In this document: positions 22,580-34,549 of the stretch, piece after piece
Numbering within the stretch: position 1 is the first letter of the stretch
How the letters are laid out: every line of letters begins with the position of its first letter
Source of the DNA: Arthrobacter mobilis
GTDB lineage: Bacteria; Actinomycetota; Actinomycetes; Actinomycetales; Micrococcaceae
Assembly: GCF_012395835.1 (NCBI RefSeq)
Contig: NZ_JAAZSQ010000020.1
Location: 21,464-85,463 of the forward strand
Length of the DNA: 64,000 nt
Direction: 5' to 3'
Made by a program: the position numbers and the translations under genes
The notes under the pieces: generated by a model
Database searches by the model: none
What the model saw: only the letters and a program-made list of their open reading frames with translations
Told to the model about the DNA's origin: nothing

Positions 22580-23237
22580 TGGCCCGCAGGGAACCCTCGT
22601 CGTGTCTGCCGCTGTACCTGGTCACCGACACCCGGCTGTGCGGAGAGCGCAGCACCGCGGCAGTGGTCGCCGAAGCCATCACCGGCGGCGTGACCTGCGT
22701 GCAGGTGCGGGACAAGGACGCGCCGGCCCGCGAGCTGCTGGCACTGCTGGCCGCGGTCGCCGAAGCGGCCGCCGGCCGGGTGCCGGTGCTGCTCAATGAC
22801 CGGGTGGACGTCTACCTGGCGGCCCGTGCGGCCGGAGCCGATGTGGACGGCGTGCACATCGGCCAGTCCGACCTGCCCCCCCCCAGCTGGTCCGCCGGCT
22901 GGCCGGCCCGGAGGCCATCATCGGACTGAGCGCCGCCACCGGCGCCGAACTGCGCGAAGCCGCCGGCTTGCCCACCGGCACCGTCGACTACCTGGGCGTG
23001 GGCGCCATCCACCCCACCTCGACCAAACCCGACCACCCGCAGCCGCTGGGCGTGGCAGGATTCGCGGCCGCCGCAGCGGCCGCACCGCTGCCGTGCGTGG
23101 CCATCGGCGGCATTACGACGGCGGACGTCGCGGCGCTGAAGGCGGCAGGAGCCGCCGGCGTCGCCGTCGTTTCCGCCATCTGCGCGGCCGCGGACCCGGC
23201 CGCCGCTGCCCGGCAGCTTGCAGCGCAGTGGAACTGA
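22579..23237 (+). pseudogene. thiE: thiamine phosphate synthase, frameshifted in a C9 tract
   Basis: ThiE joins the pyrimidine and thiazole halves of thiamine. Residues from 22579 read normally ([47 protein letters not shown]) up to nine cytosines at 22876-22884, then go out of frame and stop at 22929. The rest continues in another frame: [53 protein letters not shown], ending at 23237. Adding one C or removing two restores a full protein of about 219 residues. This is a sequencing error, a phase-variable tract, or a real mutation; the sequence alone cannot decide. All other family motifs are intact, so decay is recent or absent. Confidence 0.85.
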
Positions 23238-23257
23238 CCCAGGAAGAAACACCGCCC

Positions 23258-24847
23258 ATGGCGAGAACAGAAGCCATAGAAGGAGCGACAGCAGAAGTGA
23301 CGGAAGCAACGGTCTTGGACACAGCACAGCAGGCACGGCAGGCACCGGAACCGGAGTATGCGCCGTCAGCCCTGCCGCGCCCGGTACCCCGGGTGCTCAG
23401 CATTGCCGGCACCGACCCGACCGGCGGCGCCGGGATCCAGGCGGACCTGAAGAGCATTGCCGCACATGGCGGCTACGGCATGGCCGCGGTCACCGCGCTG
23501 GTGGCGCAGAACACCTGCGGTGTCCGGTCGGTCCACACACCGCCGGCCGACTTCCTGGCCGAGCAGCTGCGGGCGGTCAGCGACGACGTGGCCATCGACG
23601 CGGTCAAGATCGGCATGCTCGGAGACACCCCCGCGATCCTGGCCGTCAAGACCTGGCTGGAGCAAACCCGCCCGCCGATCGTCGTGCTGGACCCGGTCAT
23701 GGTGGCCACGAGCAACGACCGCCTGCTGCGGCCCGAGGCAGAGGACGCACTGCGCGGGCTGCTGCCACTGGTGGACCTGGTCACGCCCAACCTGCCCGAA
23801 CTGGCCGCCCTGCTGGAAGTGCCCGTGGCCGGCAGTTGGGCACAGGCGCTGGAGCAGGGCCGGGAGCTGTCCCGCCGCCACGGGCTGAAGGTGCTGGTCA
23901 AGGGCGGCCACCTGCAGGGAGCCGACAGCCCGGACGCGCTGGTGGACGCCGCCGCAGGCCCCGGGCAGGACGTGGTGGAGCTGTCCGCACCGCGGGTGGA
24001 CACCGTGAATACGCACGGCACCGGCTGTTCGCTCTCCGCGGCGGTGGCCACCGTCCAGGCCCGCACCCTGGACTGGACCCTGACCCTTCGCCAGGTCAAG
24101 CACTGGCTCACCGGGGCCCTGGAGCGCTCCGGGGAACTCGAGGTGGGCCGCGGGCACGGACCGATCCACCATTTCCACCACCTGCAGCCGGCGGACCACC
24201 CGGCGCAGGGATTCAGCCAGGAGCTGTGGCGGCAGACCGCCGGCGTGCGCGAGGACATCCTGGCCCTGCCGTTCATCCGCGAACTGGCCGCCGGTACGCT
24301 GGCGGAGGAGCACTTCGGCTACTACCTGGCCCAGGATGCCCGCTACCTCAACAGCTATTCCCGGGTGCTGGCCCGGGCCAGTGCGCTGGCGCCGACCGAG
24401 GCGGAACAGCTGTTCTGGGCCAAGGGCGCGCACCAGTGCCTGGAGGTCGAGGCCGAACTGCACCGCAGCTGGCTGGCCGGACGCGAGGTGCCTGGCGGCC
24501 AGGGACCGGTCACCAAACAGTACGTGGACCACCTGCTCGCCATTGCCGGCAACGGCAGCTACGGCGAACTGGTGGCCGCCGTCGTGCCCTGCTACTGGCT
24601 CTACGCCCATGTGGGGGAGCAGCTGCAGGCCGGCCCGGCCGCCGCGGACCAGGACCATCCCTACGCTGCCTGGCTGCAGACGTACGCGGACGAGAGCTTC
24701 GCCGAGGCTACCCGCCAGGCCGTGGCGATCATGGACGCAGCGGCGGCCGCGGAAACCGCTGCCGGCCGGCAGCGGATGCGCACGGCCTTCGAGCAGTCCT
24801 GCCGCTACGAGCTGGATTTCTTCGATGCCCCGCGTGTCTATGCGTAA
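23258..24847 (+). CDS. thiD: bifunctional hydroxymethylpyrimidine (phosphate) kinase / TenA aminopyrimidine aminohydrolase fusion
   Basis: A 529-residue fusion. After a 45-residue Ala/Glu linker comes ThiD (VLSIAGTDPTGGAGIQADLK, VLDPVMVATS, VNTHGTGCSLSAAVA), then from about residue 315 a TenA/thiaminase II domain (SQELWRQTAGVREDILALPF, YYLAQDARYLNSYSR, ACWLYAHVG-like PCYWLYAHVGEQL, and the C-terminal CRYELDFFDAP). ThiD phosphorylates the pyrimidine precursor; TenA hydrolyses thiamine breakdown products to supply it. With ThiM and ThiE the operon is a thiamine salvage set. Start ATG 23258 follows AGGAAGAAAC at slightly long spacing; GTG 23297 is an alternative. Confidence 0.92.
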   Translation: MARTEAIEGATAEVTEATVLDTAQQARQAPEPEYAPSALPRPVPRVLSIAGTDPTGGAGIQADLKSIAAHGGYGMAAVTALVAQNTCGVRSVHTPPADFLAEQLRAVSDDVAIDAVKIGMLGDTPAILAVKTWLEQTRPPIVVLDPVMVATSNDRLLRPEAEDALRGLLPLVDLVTPNLPELAALLEVPVAGSWAQALEQGRELSRRHGLKVLVKGGHLQGADSPDALVDAAAGPGQDVVELSAPRVDTVNTHGTGCSLSAAVATVQARTLDWTLTLRQVKHWLTGALERSGELEVGRGHGPIHHFHHLQPADHPAQGFSQELWRQTAGVREDILALPFIRELAAGTLAEEHFGYYLAQDARYLNSYSRVLARASALAPTEAEQLFWAKGAHQCLEVEAELHRSWLAGREVPGGQGPVTKQYVDHLLAIAGNGSYGELVAAVVPCYWLYAHVGEQLQAGPAAADQDHPYAAWLQTYADESFAEATRQAVAIMDAAAAAETAAGRQRMRTAFEQSCRYELDFFDAPRVYA

Positions 24848-25129
24848 CCGCCGCCCCGGCAGGGCGTAGACTGGCCCCGGCCGTGGAACCGGCTCCGCCC
24901 CGGCGGAGGCCTTCCTCCGGCCGGACGGAGATCCTGGTGGACGGTGCGCCGTCCCGCAGCTGCGCCATTTGCGGGAATTAGCCGCCATGGCGTAGGCTGG
25001 ATCTTCGGTGCGACCGCCTTCGAAGGGAAAATCTCGTAGGCGCGACTGCACAGCGCTGAACGGGCGGAATCGCCGCCTGCATATCGAAGCGCAGAAATGT
25101 ATTAGACGTCGAGAGAAGTGAGTTCCCAA
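24848..25129 (+). other. rplU leader and upstream region
   Basis: 282 bases between thiD-tenA and rplU with no ORF. The part from about 25000 has several possible pairings (for example GGCGG/CCGCC around 25071-25080) and may be a ribosomal-protein leader, but I cannot assign a known leader family. Confidence 0.35.
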
Positions 25130-25438
25130 GTGGTGTACGCGATTGTCCGCGCCGGCGGCCGCCAAGAAAAGGTTTCCGTTGGAGACTTCGTGACCCTGGA
25201 CCGCGTCGCCGTTGGAGCCGGCAGCACCATCGAGCTGCCCGCACTGCTCCTGGTTGACGGCGACAAGGTCACCTCCGAAGCAGATGCCCTGTCCAAGGTC
25301 ACCGTGACCGCCGAGGTCATCGAGAATCTTCGCGGCCCGAAGATTGTCATCCAGAAGTTCAAGAACAAGACCGGCTACAAGAAGCGCCAGGGCTTCCGTT
25401 CCGAACTGACCAAGGTCAAGGTCACCTCCATCGCCTAA
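25130..25438 (+). CDS. rplU: 50S ribosomal protein L21
   Basis: Small 23S rRNA-binding protein of the large subunit, 102 residues: [20 protein letters not shown] at the start, [19 protein letters not shown] in the middle, and [20 protein letters not shown] at the end. GTG 25130 gives the family N-terminus MVYAIV; GTG 25118 in frame would add four residues. rpmA follows 64 bases on. Confidence 0.96.
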   Translation: MVYAIVRAGGRQEKVSVGDFVTLDRVAVGAGSTIELPALLLVDGDKVTSEADALSKVTVTAEVIENLRGPKIVIQKFKNKTGYKKRQGFRSELTKVKVTSIA

Positions 25439-25502
25439 GGGCGCTGCAGGTCCTTCAGAAGTTTTCCACGACATCACAGGCTAGATAAGGCAGGCATAGC
25501 TA

Positions 25503-28679
<3,177 letters not shown>

Positions 28680-28723
28680 GGAGCGCACCACTCGCGACTT
28701 CGGCCCGGATTGCCCTGGGATTG

Positions 28724-28729
28724 TAGTAT
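28724..28729 (+). promoter_or_regulatory. candidate leaderless-type -10 element for proA
   Basis: TAGTAT fits TANNNT and ends 7 bases before ATG 28737, the spacing that gives a leaderless mRNA starting at the start codon. No convincing -35 or separate ribosome site is seen. Confidence 0.45.
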
Positions 28730-28736
28730 CGAAGGT

Positions 28737-30083
28737 ATGACTGAGACCGCCGTACCCCGCACCGCCGCCGGAACGAACACCTCCGGAACCGCCGCACCCG
28801 AAGCGCAGGCCGGCACCGTTCCGCAGGACGTCACCGCGGCTGTCCACGCCATCGCCGACCGGTCCCGGGAAGCGTCGCGGCGGATGGCGCGCGCCAACCG
28901 CGCCTGGAAGGACCAGGCCCTGCTGGAGATCGCCGATGCGCTGGTCGCCCGGCGGGACGCGGTGATTGCCGCCAACCGGGAGGACCTCGAAGCGGGCCGG
29001 CAGAACGGGACCAGCAAGGCCCTGCTGGACCGGCTGAGCCTGGACGCCGGCAGGATCGACGGACTGGCCGCCGCGCTGCGCAGCCTGGCCGCGCTGCCGG
29101 ACCCGGTCGGTACGGTCGCGCGCGGCCAAACCCTGCCCAACGGCCTGCGCCTGCGCCAGGTCCACGTCCCCATGGGGGTCGTGGCCGCGATCTACGAGGC
29201 ACGCCCCAACGTGACCGTGGACATTGCCGGTCTGGCACTCAAGAGCGGTAACGCGGTGATCCTGCGCGGCGGCAGCGCGGCCGCCCGCACCAATGCCGCC
29301 CTCATCGGCATCATCCGCGATTCCCTGGACCGCGTGGGACTGCCCGCGGACGCCGTCCAGACCGTGGATGAGTACGGCCGGGCCGGAGCGAACGTCCTGA
29401 TGCAGGCCCGCGGCCGCGTCGATGTGCTCATTCCCCGGGGCGGCCGGGACCTGATCCAGACGGTCGTGAACAACGCCCGGGTCCCGGTGATCGAAACCGG
29501 CGAAGGCAACGTGCACATCTTCCTGGACGAGTCCGCCCGCGAGGAGATGGCCGTGGAGATCCTGCTCAACGCCAAGACCCAGCGCCCCTCGGTCTGCAAC
29601 ACGGTGGAGACCCTGCTGGTCCACTCCGGCGCCGCCGCGGCCCCGGCCGTGCTGGCCGCCCTGGCCGCCGCCGGAGTCCGGCTGCACGTGGATGGCCGCG
29701 TGGCGCAGCTCCTGCCCGACGGCGTGGCCGCGGAGCCTGCCACTGACCAGGACTGGGGCCGGGAATACATGGACCTTGACCTCGCCGTGGCGATGGTCGA
29801 CTCGATGGACGAGGCCATCAGCCACATCCGCCGGTGGACCACCGGGCACACCGAGGCGATCATCACCAACGACCTCTCCAACGCCGAGAAGTTCATTGCC
29901 GAAATCGACTCCGCGGCGGTGATCGTCAACGCCTCGACGCGCTTCACCGACGGCGGCGAGTTCGGCCTCGGCGCCGAGGTGGGCATCTCCACCCAGAAGA
30001 TGCACGCCCGCGGCCCCATGGGCCTGCAGGAACTGACCACCACCAAGTGGATCGTCCAGGGCGAGGGCCAGACCCGCAGCTAG
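28737..30083 (+). CDS. proA: glutamate-5-semialdehyde dehydrogenase
   Basis: Reduces glutamyl-5-phosphate to the semialdehyde for proline synthesis. The 448-residue product has the family sequence VPMGVVAAIYEARPNVTVD near residue 145, LIPRGGRDLI near 230, and the catalytic Cys in RPSVCNTVETLL near residue 287. ATG 28737 starts MTETAVPRTAAG; an upstream TTG at 28710 is ignored. It completes the proBA pair. Confidence 0.97.
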   Translation: MTETAVPRTAAGTNTSGTAAPEAQAGTVPQDVTAAVHAIADRSREASRRMARANRAWKDQALLEIADALVARRDAVIAANREDLEAGRQNGTSKALLDRLSLDAGRIDGLAAALRSLAALPDPVGTVARGQTLPNGLRLRQVHVPMGVVAAIYEARPNVTVDIAGLALKSGNAVILRGGSAAARTNAALIGIIRDSLDRVGLPADAVQTVDEYGRAGANVLMQARGRVDVLIPRGGRDLIQTVVNNARVPVIETGEGNVHIFLDESAREEMAVEILLNAKTQRPSVCNTVETLLVHSGAAAAPAVLAALAAAGVRLHVDGRVAQLLPDGVAAEPATDQDWGREYMDLDLAVAMVDSMDEAISHIRRWTTGHTEAIITNDLSNAEKFIAEIDSAAVIVNASTRFTDGGEFGLGAEVGISTQKMHARGPMGLQELTTTKWIVQGEGQTRS

Positions 30084-30085
30084 CA

Positions 30086-30519
30086 CCGAGGGCCCCGCTG
30101 CGAGCGAAGCGAGCAGTGGGACGGTGCGACGCGCTAGGGATTGGGGTGCTCCCGCAGTGTCGGCTGCGCCGCCCGCTCACGGCCTGCCCCGCACGCTTCG
30201 CGCACGGGGACCCCTGGCCGTTCTCTTACGGGTCTTTCGCGCCCCACTCCGAGGGCCCCGCTGCGAGCGAAGCGAGCAGTGGGACGGTGCGACGCGCTAG
30301 GGATTGGGGCGATCCCGCAAAGGTTCAGGCCGAAGGGCCCTGCGGCGAGCTTGCGAGCTGCGGGAAGGCTTGGACCGGCGGTTGCGCCGCCCGTTCACGG
30401 CCTGCCCCGCACGCTTCGCGCACGGGGACCCCTGGCCGTTCTCTTGCGGTCCCTCGCGCCCCACTCCGAAGGCGCCGCTGCGAGCGAAGCGAGCAGTGGG
30501 ACGGTGCGGCGCGCCAGGG
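30086..30519. repeat. interspersed repeat array, units A-B-A-B-A
   Basis: Unit A (61 bp, with GCTGCGAGCGAAGCGAGCAG and GGGACGGTGCGACGCGCTAG) occurs at 30086-30146 and 30249-30309 without a mismatch, and in a diverged copy at 30466-30519. Unit B (about 92 bp, with GCCTGCCCCGCACGCTTCGC and CACGGGGACCCCTGGCCG) lies between them at about 30161-30252 and 30376-30469. Each unit contains short palindromes such as GCGAGCGAAGCGAGC or GCGAAGC. A 66-base insertion separates the second A from the second B. The array is not coding in any convincing frame and looks like a REP-type palindromic repeat cluster. Confidence 0.9.
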
Positions 30520-30634
30520 CAGGTATCCGGCTGCGTTGCGGAATTCGGATACCGCGGTGAACCGCGTACCATGGGAATGATTCCTTTTACCGTGCGGCGG
30601 GTGCCGCCGGACCGACCATCTTCCAGGGAGAACC

Positions 30635-30853
30635 ATGCTGATCCAGCTCCTTGCCGCTACCGAAACCCACGCCGAGGCGCACGTCTCGCCCCTCCTCGTC
30701 GGATCCGTGATCTTCGGCATCTTCTTGCTGCTGATGTTCTCGACCATTGCCTTCCGGAGCGTGGGGCACCGCCACCCGGCAGTTGAGGAGCACGCGGATC
30801 CGCACCGCCAGCACCCGAACAAGCACGATCACGGCCAGGGCGTCCGCCACTAA
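30635..30853 (+). CDS. small single-span membrane protein with His-rich tail
   Basis: 72 residues: a hydrophobic helix [20 protein letters not shown] (about 18-37) followed by a tail with many histidines ([10 protein letters not shown] ... [16 protein letters not shown]). The ATG follows AGGGAGAACC. It lies between proA and nadD, 2 bases before nadD, so it is probably co-transcribed. The tail could bind metal, but that is speculation. Function unknown. Confidence 0.8.
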   Translation: MLIQLLAATETHAEAHVSPLLVGSVIFGIFLLLMFSTIAFRSVGHRHPAVEEHADPHRQHPNKHDHGQGVRH

Positions 30854-30855
30854 CG

Positions 30856-31488
30856 GTGCTGGGCCACAAACCTGCGGCCGGCCGGAAGGTCCGTTTGGGC
30901 GTGATGGGTGGGACGTTCGATCCGATCCACCACGGCCACCTGGTTGCCGCCAGCGAGGTTGCTGCCGTTTTCGGTCTCGACGAAGTGGTTTTTGTCCCCA
31001 CCGGCGAGCCGTGGCAGAAGTCGCACCGGGAAGTCAGCCCGGCCGAGCACCGGTATTTGATGACGGTGATCGCCACGGCCTCGAACCCCCGCTTCACCGT
31101 GAGCCGGGTGGACATCGACCGTCCGGGACGCACTTACACCATCGACACCCTGCGCGACCTGCGTGCGGCCAGACCTGAAGCCGAGCTGTTCTTCATCACC
31201 GGTGCCGACGCGATGGCGCAGATCGTGTCCTGGAAGGACAAGGACGAGCTGTGGGCCCTGGCCCACTTCGTGGGCGTGACCCGGCCCGGCCATGTTCTGC
31301 ACAACCTCGGCAGGGACGATGTCAGCCTGCTGGAAGTACCCGCGATGGCCATTTCCTCCACGGACTGCCGCGAGCGGGTCGCGCACGATCATCCCGTCTG
31401 GTACCTGGTACCTGACGGGGTAGTACAGTACATAGCCAAACATCGTCTTTACCGCCCGGTAACTTCCGGGGCGGAAGTGCCGGCCTAG
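30856..31488 (+). CDS. nadD: nicotinate-nucleotide adenylyltransferase
   Basis: Makes deamido-NAD in NAD synthesis. The 210-residue product has [20 protein letters not shown] near residue 16, with the HxGH-type nucleotide-binding histidines, and AISSTDCR near 168. GTG 30856 starts right after the preceding stop; GTG 30901 or ATG 30904 would give a shorter protein that still keeps GGTFDP. Confidence 0.95.
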   Translation: MLGHKPAAGRKVRLGVMGGTFDPIHHGHLVAASEVAAVFGLDEVVFVPTGEPWQKSHREVSPAEHRYLMTVIATASNPRFTVSRVDIDRPGRTYTIDTLRDLRAARPEAELFFITGADAMAQIVSWKDKDELWALAHFVGVTRPGHVLHNLGRDDVSLLEVPAMAISSTDCRERVAHDHPVWYLVPDGVVQYIAKHRLYRPVTSGAEVPA

Positions 31489-31533
31489 AGCCGGCCGCGA
31501 CGAAGACCACAGTACGGGATAGAAGTAAGTTTC

Positions 31534-33297
31534 ATGAGCCAGGATTCCCAGCCGCCGCGGAGCCGCCGAGAGGCCCGCCTGCAGGCCCGCCTCGCGCCGT
31601 CCGGCTCGGACCAGCGAGGCCGGGTGGCGCTCGAGACCCCCCGGTCCCTGGATGCCGTTGCAGCCCCGGCCCGCGGTGCGGCGCCGGCCGGTGCCGGCGG
31701 GGGAGCGGCGGAGACTTCGGCGGGTGCCGGGTCCGAGCGCGCCTCCCAGGTGCGGGCCCGCGACCGTGAGGCGCGCCAGGTGCTCAATGCGCTCACCGGC
31801 TCGATGCCAAAGATCGTGCAGGAGCCGGCGGCTGTGCCCACCCGGCGCCAGCTGCGCATGCAGCAGCTGGAGCGCGAGCACGTCGGCGGGCTCGGTGCCG
31901 GCGGCGCGGCGTCCGTGGTGCCGGCACCGGCTGAGGGCACCCGGGACCAGGCGGCGCAGCTGCAGCAGTCCGGAGCGGGGGACCTGGAGGGCCCCGGCAT
32001 GGTGGCCGACGCCGCCTACAATCCCGAGCGGCCCGCGCTGCGCGGCGGGCGCAGGGACCGGCGTGAGCGCCGGGAGTCCCAACCGGACGACGGCGCGAAC
32101 CTCACTGCCGAAGACGCGGTGGCTGCCCGTGACGAGCTGATGAACCACGCGGCCGGCCTGGCCCAGCTGCTGGAAACCGAGGCGGGACAGGATCCCAGTC
32201 AGGTTGACTTGAAGCTGCTGGCCGAACAGAAGGCTCTGGCCGAACGTGCGGCAATCCTGAACCGCCGTGCCGCGGACAAGCAGCGGCTGAGTGAGCAAAC
32301 CAAGCAGGGCCGCGAAGCCGCTGTCCTGCCGGCGGTAGTGCGGGACCCGGTGTCGGCACCGATGGAATTCGTCCGGCTGCCCGGCAGCGACCGCCAGGTG
32401 ATGCGCCCGGCAGCGACTTCCTTCGTGCCGGTTACTACGGACCCGGCTCCGGTTCAGCAGCCGGCAAAGTCGGAAGCGCCGGCAGCGGCCGGAACCAAGT
32501 CCGGCCGTACGCCCGGCAGCGCGGACAACCCGCAGTCTTCCGGTTCCGGGGCGGCCGGGACCGGCACTCAGGCCGTGCCCAAGCTGGCTGCAGCCCCCAA
32601 GGCGGCGCCCGCACCGCGGACTCAGCCGGCGGCCAAGGCCAAGCCTGCACCGAAGCCGGAAGCTGTCCCCAGGACGCAGCCGGTGGCGGCGGTGAAGCCC
32701 AAGGCCGGCGGAAGCGCCCCCAGGACCCAGCCGGTATCCACGGTCCGGCCTGCACCCAAGGCATCGTCCACCTCGGGGCAGGCGCCGGAAGCAGCCACAG
32801 CGGATCAGTCCGGTGCCCGCTCGCGCCTGCTGGCCAAGGCTGAGGCGGCAGCGGGCAGCGCCGCCTCAGTCCAGCCCCGCCGTGCCGAGGCTTCCGCCTC
32901 GAGCCGTGCCGAGGCTCCGGCCAGCCGCCGGGGCGAGGCGCCCGCCGCCCGCGGCAGCGACGCACCGGCTACCCGCCGCAGCCAGGCCGGCCGCCGGAGC
33001 GAGGCGCCCGCCACCCGCCGCAGCCAGACCCCGGCTACACGCCAGGGACAGGGATCTGCCACGCGCCGCAGTCCGGCCCCGGCCACCCGCCGTCCGGCAC
33101 CGCTGCCGGATATTGCCGAGGGCGGCGCCCAGCCGCTGCGGGCCACCCGCGCGCACGGACTCGAACCGCTGGACGCGCGGACTGCCGGGTTGGCCAAGGC
33201 CAACCGGGACCGTCTGCTGGTCATCGGCTCGCTGGCCCTGGGCGGCTTGGCTTTCGCCCTCGGCCTGATCATGATGATCATCGGAATGAGCAACTGA
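31534..33297 (+). CDS. long disordered protein with a C-terminal membrane anchor
   Basis: 587 residues, mostly Ala/Pro/Arg/Lys-rich low-complexity sequence. Residues about 455-525 repeat short units such as ATRRSQ, ATRRSP and ASRRGEAP. The only clear structure is a C-terminal hydrophobic helix (LLVIGSLALGGLAFALGLIM, about 562-581), so most of the chain faces the cytoplasm. Located between nadD and rsfS. Probably real: it has a clean start and consistent codon bias. Function unknown. Confidence 0.85.
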   Translation: MSQDSQPPRSRREARLQARLAPSGSDQRGRVALETPRSLDAVAAPARGAAPAGAGGGAAETSAGAGSERASQVRARDREARQVLNALTGSMPKIVQEPAAVPTRRQLRMQQLEREHVGGLGAGGAASVVPAPAEGTRDQAAQLQQSGAGDLEGPGMVADAAYNPERPALRGGRRDRRERRESQPDDGANLTAEDAVAARDELMNHAAGLAQLLETEAGQDPSQVDLKLLAEQKALAERAAILNRRAADKQRLSEQTKQGREAAVLPAVVRDPVSAPMEFVRLPGSDRQVMRPAATSFVPVTTDPAPVQQPAKSEAPAAAGTKSGRTPGSADNPQSSGSGAAGTGTQAVPKLAAAPKAAPAPRTQPAAKAKPAPKPEAVPRTQPVAAVKPKAGGSAPRTQPVSTVRPAPKASSTSGQAPEAATADQSGARSRLLAKAEAAAGSAASVQPRRAEASASSRAEAPASRRGEAPAARGSDAPATRRSQAGRRSEAPATRRSQTPATRQGQGSATRRSPAPATRRPAPLPDIAEGGAQPLRATRAHGLEPLDARTAGLAKANRDRLLVIGSLALGGLAFALGLIMMIIGMSN

Positions 33298-33361
33298 TAC
33301 CGCGGCCCATGCTGCGTCCATTACCCTTGCTGCTGCCGGCAGCCACCTTACAAGGAGTCCC

Positions 33362-33748
33362 GTGACCGCCTCTGAAAAGTCCATCGAGATCGCCCGCGCC
33401 GCAGCAAAAGCGGCCGCGGCGAAGATTGCCCGCGACATCATCGCCATCGATGTCAGCGACCGGCTGGCGATTACCGATGTGTTCCTGATCGCCTCGGCCC
33501 CGAACGAGCGCCAGGTGAATGCGATCGTGGACAGCATCGAGGAAGAACTGCACAAGCAGGATCTGCGTCCGGTGCGCCGGGAGGGCCGCACCGAGGGCCG
33601 CTGGGTCCTGCTTGATTACGCGGAAGTGGTTATCCACGTCCAGCACGAGGAGGACCGCGTTTTCTACGCCCTGGAGCGGTTGTGGAAGGACTGCCCGGCC
33701 ATCGACCTGCAGCTGGAGGAAGCGCCCAGCCAGGTCGACGCAGAGTAG
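33362..33748 (+). CDS. rsfS: ribosomal silencing factor RsfS
   Basis: Binds ribosomal protein L14 and blocks subunit joining under starvation. The 128-residue product has ITDVFLIASAPNERQVNAIV and the family stretch EGRTEGRWVLLDYAEVVIHV. GTG 33362 follows AAGGAGTCCC. It closes the rplU-to-rsfS block and is followed by a terminator. Confidence 0.96.
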   Translation: MTASEKSIEIARAAAKAAAAKIARDIIAIDVSDRLAITDVFLIASAPNERQVNAIVDSIEEELHKQDLRPVRREGRTEGRWVLLDYAEVVIHVQHEEDRVFYALERLWKDCPAIDLQLEEAPSQVDAE

Positions 33749-33790
33749 GCCGCAGGAAACCACGGTCTCCGCCGCCACGGCGGCCGGCAT

Positions 33791-33843
33791 ACGGAGCAGC
33801 CAGTCCCCGGTGGGGCGGGCTGCTCCGTTGTTTAACGCCCCCG
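33791..33843 (+). terminator. terminator after rsfS
   Basis: ACGGAGCAGCC (33791-33801) pairs with GGCTGCTCCGT (33828-33838), followed by TGTTTAA. Confidence 0.75.
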
Positions 33844-33970
33844 TCCGCCCCATGTCCGCAGGTCAGGGCATTGCCTCACAGGCAAAGGCGTACAGCAAGG
33901 ATCCTCGGCGGACAGGAGCCGGCGGGGGAGCGGCACCGGCGGTCCGCCCGACACGCCCCGGTTCCTCGAT

Positions 33971-34000
33971 TTGGAATACGCGTGTAAGTCTGCATAGAAT
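33971..34000 (+). promoter_or_regulatory. promoter of the tRNA-Ala pair
   Basis: TTGGAA (33971-33976) and TAGAAT (33995-34000) are separated by 18 bases and lie about 35 bases before the first tRNA-Ala. This AT-rich patch stands out from its surroundings. Confidence 0.65.
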
Positions 34001-34035
34001 ATTCGAGTTGCTTTCGAGGAAAGCAAACCGGAAAC

Positions 34036-34108
34036 GGGGCTGTGGCGCAGCTGGTAGCGCACCTGCATGGCATGCAGGGGGTCAGGGGTTCGAGTCCCCT
34101 CAGCTCCA
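34036..34108 (+). tRNA. tRNA-Ala (GGC anticodon), copy 1
   Basis: Acceptor GGGGCTG (34036-34042) pairs with CAGCTCC (34101-34107, one G-U), discriminator A34108. Anticodon stem CCTGC/GCAGG with loop ATGGCAT; anticodon GGC at 34069-34071. CCA is not encoded. Confidence 0.97.
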
Positions 34109-34147
34109 CTGACGGACTCTCTTGAAGGGGTTGTCCGTCTCCCGTAC

Positions 34148-34220
34148 GGGGCTGTGGCGCAGCTGGTAGCGCACCTGCATGGCATGCAGGGGGTCAGGGG
34201 TTCGAGTCCCCTCAGCTCCA
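34148..34220 (+). tRNA. tRNA-Ala (GGC anticodon), copy 2
   Basis: Identical in sequence to the copy 112 bases upstream; anticodon GGC at 34181-34183. Only 39 bases separate the two, so they are probably one transcript. Confidence 0.97.
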
Positions 34221-34226
34221 CCGATC

Positions 34227-34303
34227 AGGACCTGCCGGATCTTTCCGGCAGGTCCTTTGTTTTGACAGCAGGAGCCGTTCACCGGGCGGCTCCTGCTGTT
34301 TTC
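34227..34303 (+). terminator. two successive hairpins after the tRNA-Ala pair
   Basis: AGGACCTGCCGGA (34227-34239) pairs with TCCGGCAGGTCCT (34244-34256) before TTGTTTTG. A second stem, ACAGCAGGAGCCG (34265-34277) with CGGCTCCTGCTGT (34287-34299), precedes TTTCC. Confidence 0.88.
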
Positions 34304-34549
34304 CGGATCCGGTGTTGCTCTCCTGACGTGCCTGCTGCCGGGGTGAATGGATGCAGCAGACAGCCGCCGGCGTCTGTGCCATCATGGCACCTACGCAGCG
34401 CCTGAACGTGCCTGATGCAGCACTGGAGAATCCGTGGAACGCTTCGTCGCCAATAAGTTCCATGACGCGTCCGGTCCGGCCGGCCGGCCGGACCTGGAGA
34501 GCGGCCCGGAGTCTGGCAGGGGAGTCCACGTGGACGGCGGAGCCCGGCG

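Noticed and set aside
32880..33110. Possible CRISPR or tandem DNA repeat in the gene at 31534
   Set aside because: The repeats are short, irregular and in codon register (ATRRS-like peptide repeats), with no spacers.
34351..34549. ORF upstream of the serine hydrolase running in another frame from 34351
   Set aside because: It extends across the hydrolase as a shadow; its first 65 codons have no ribosome site and no recognisable motif.
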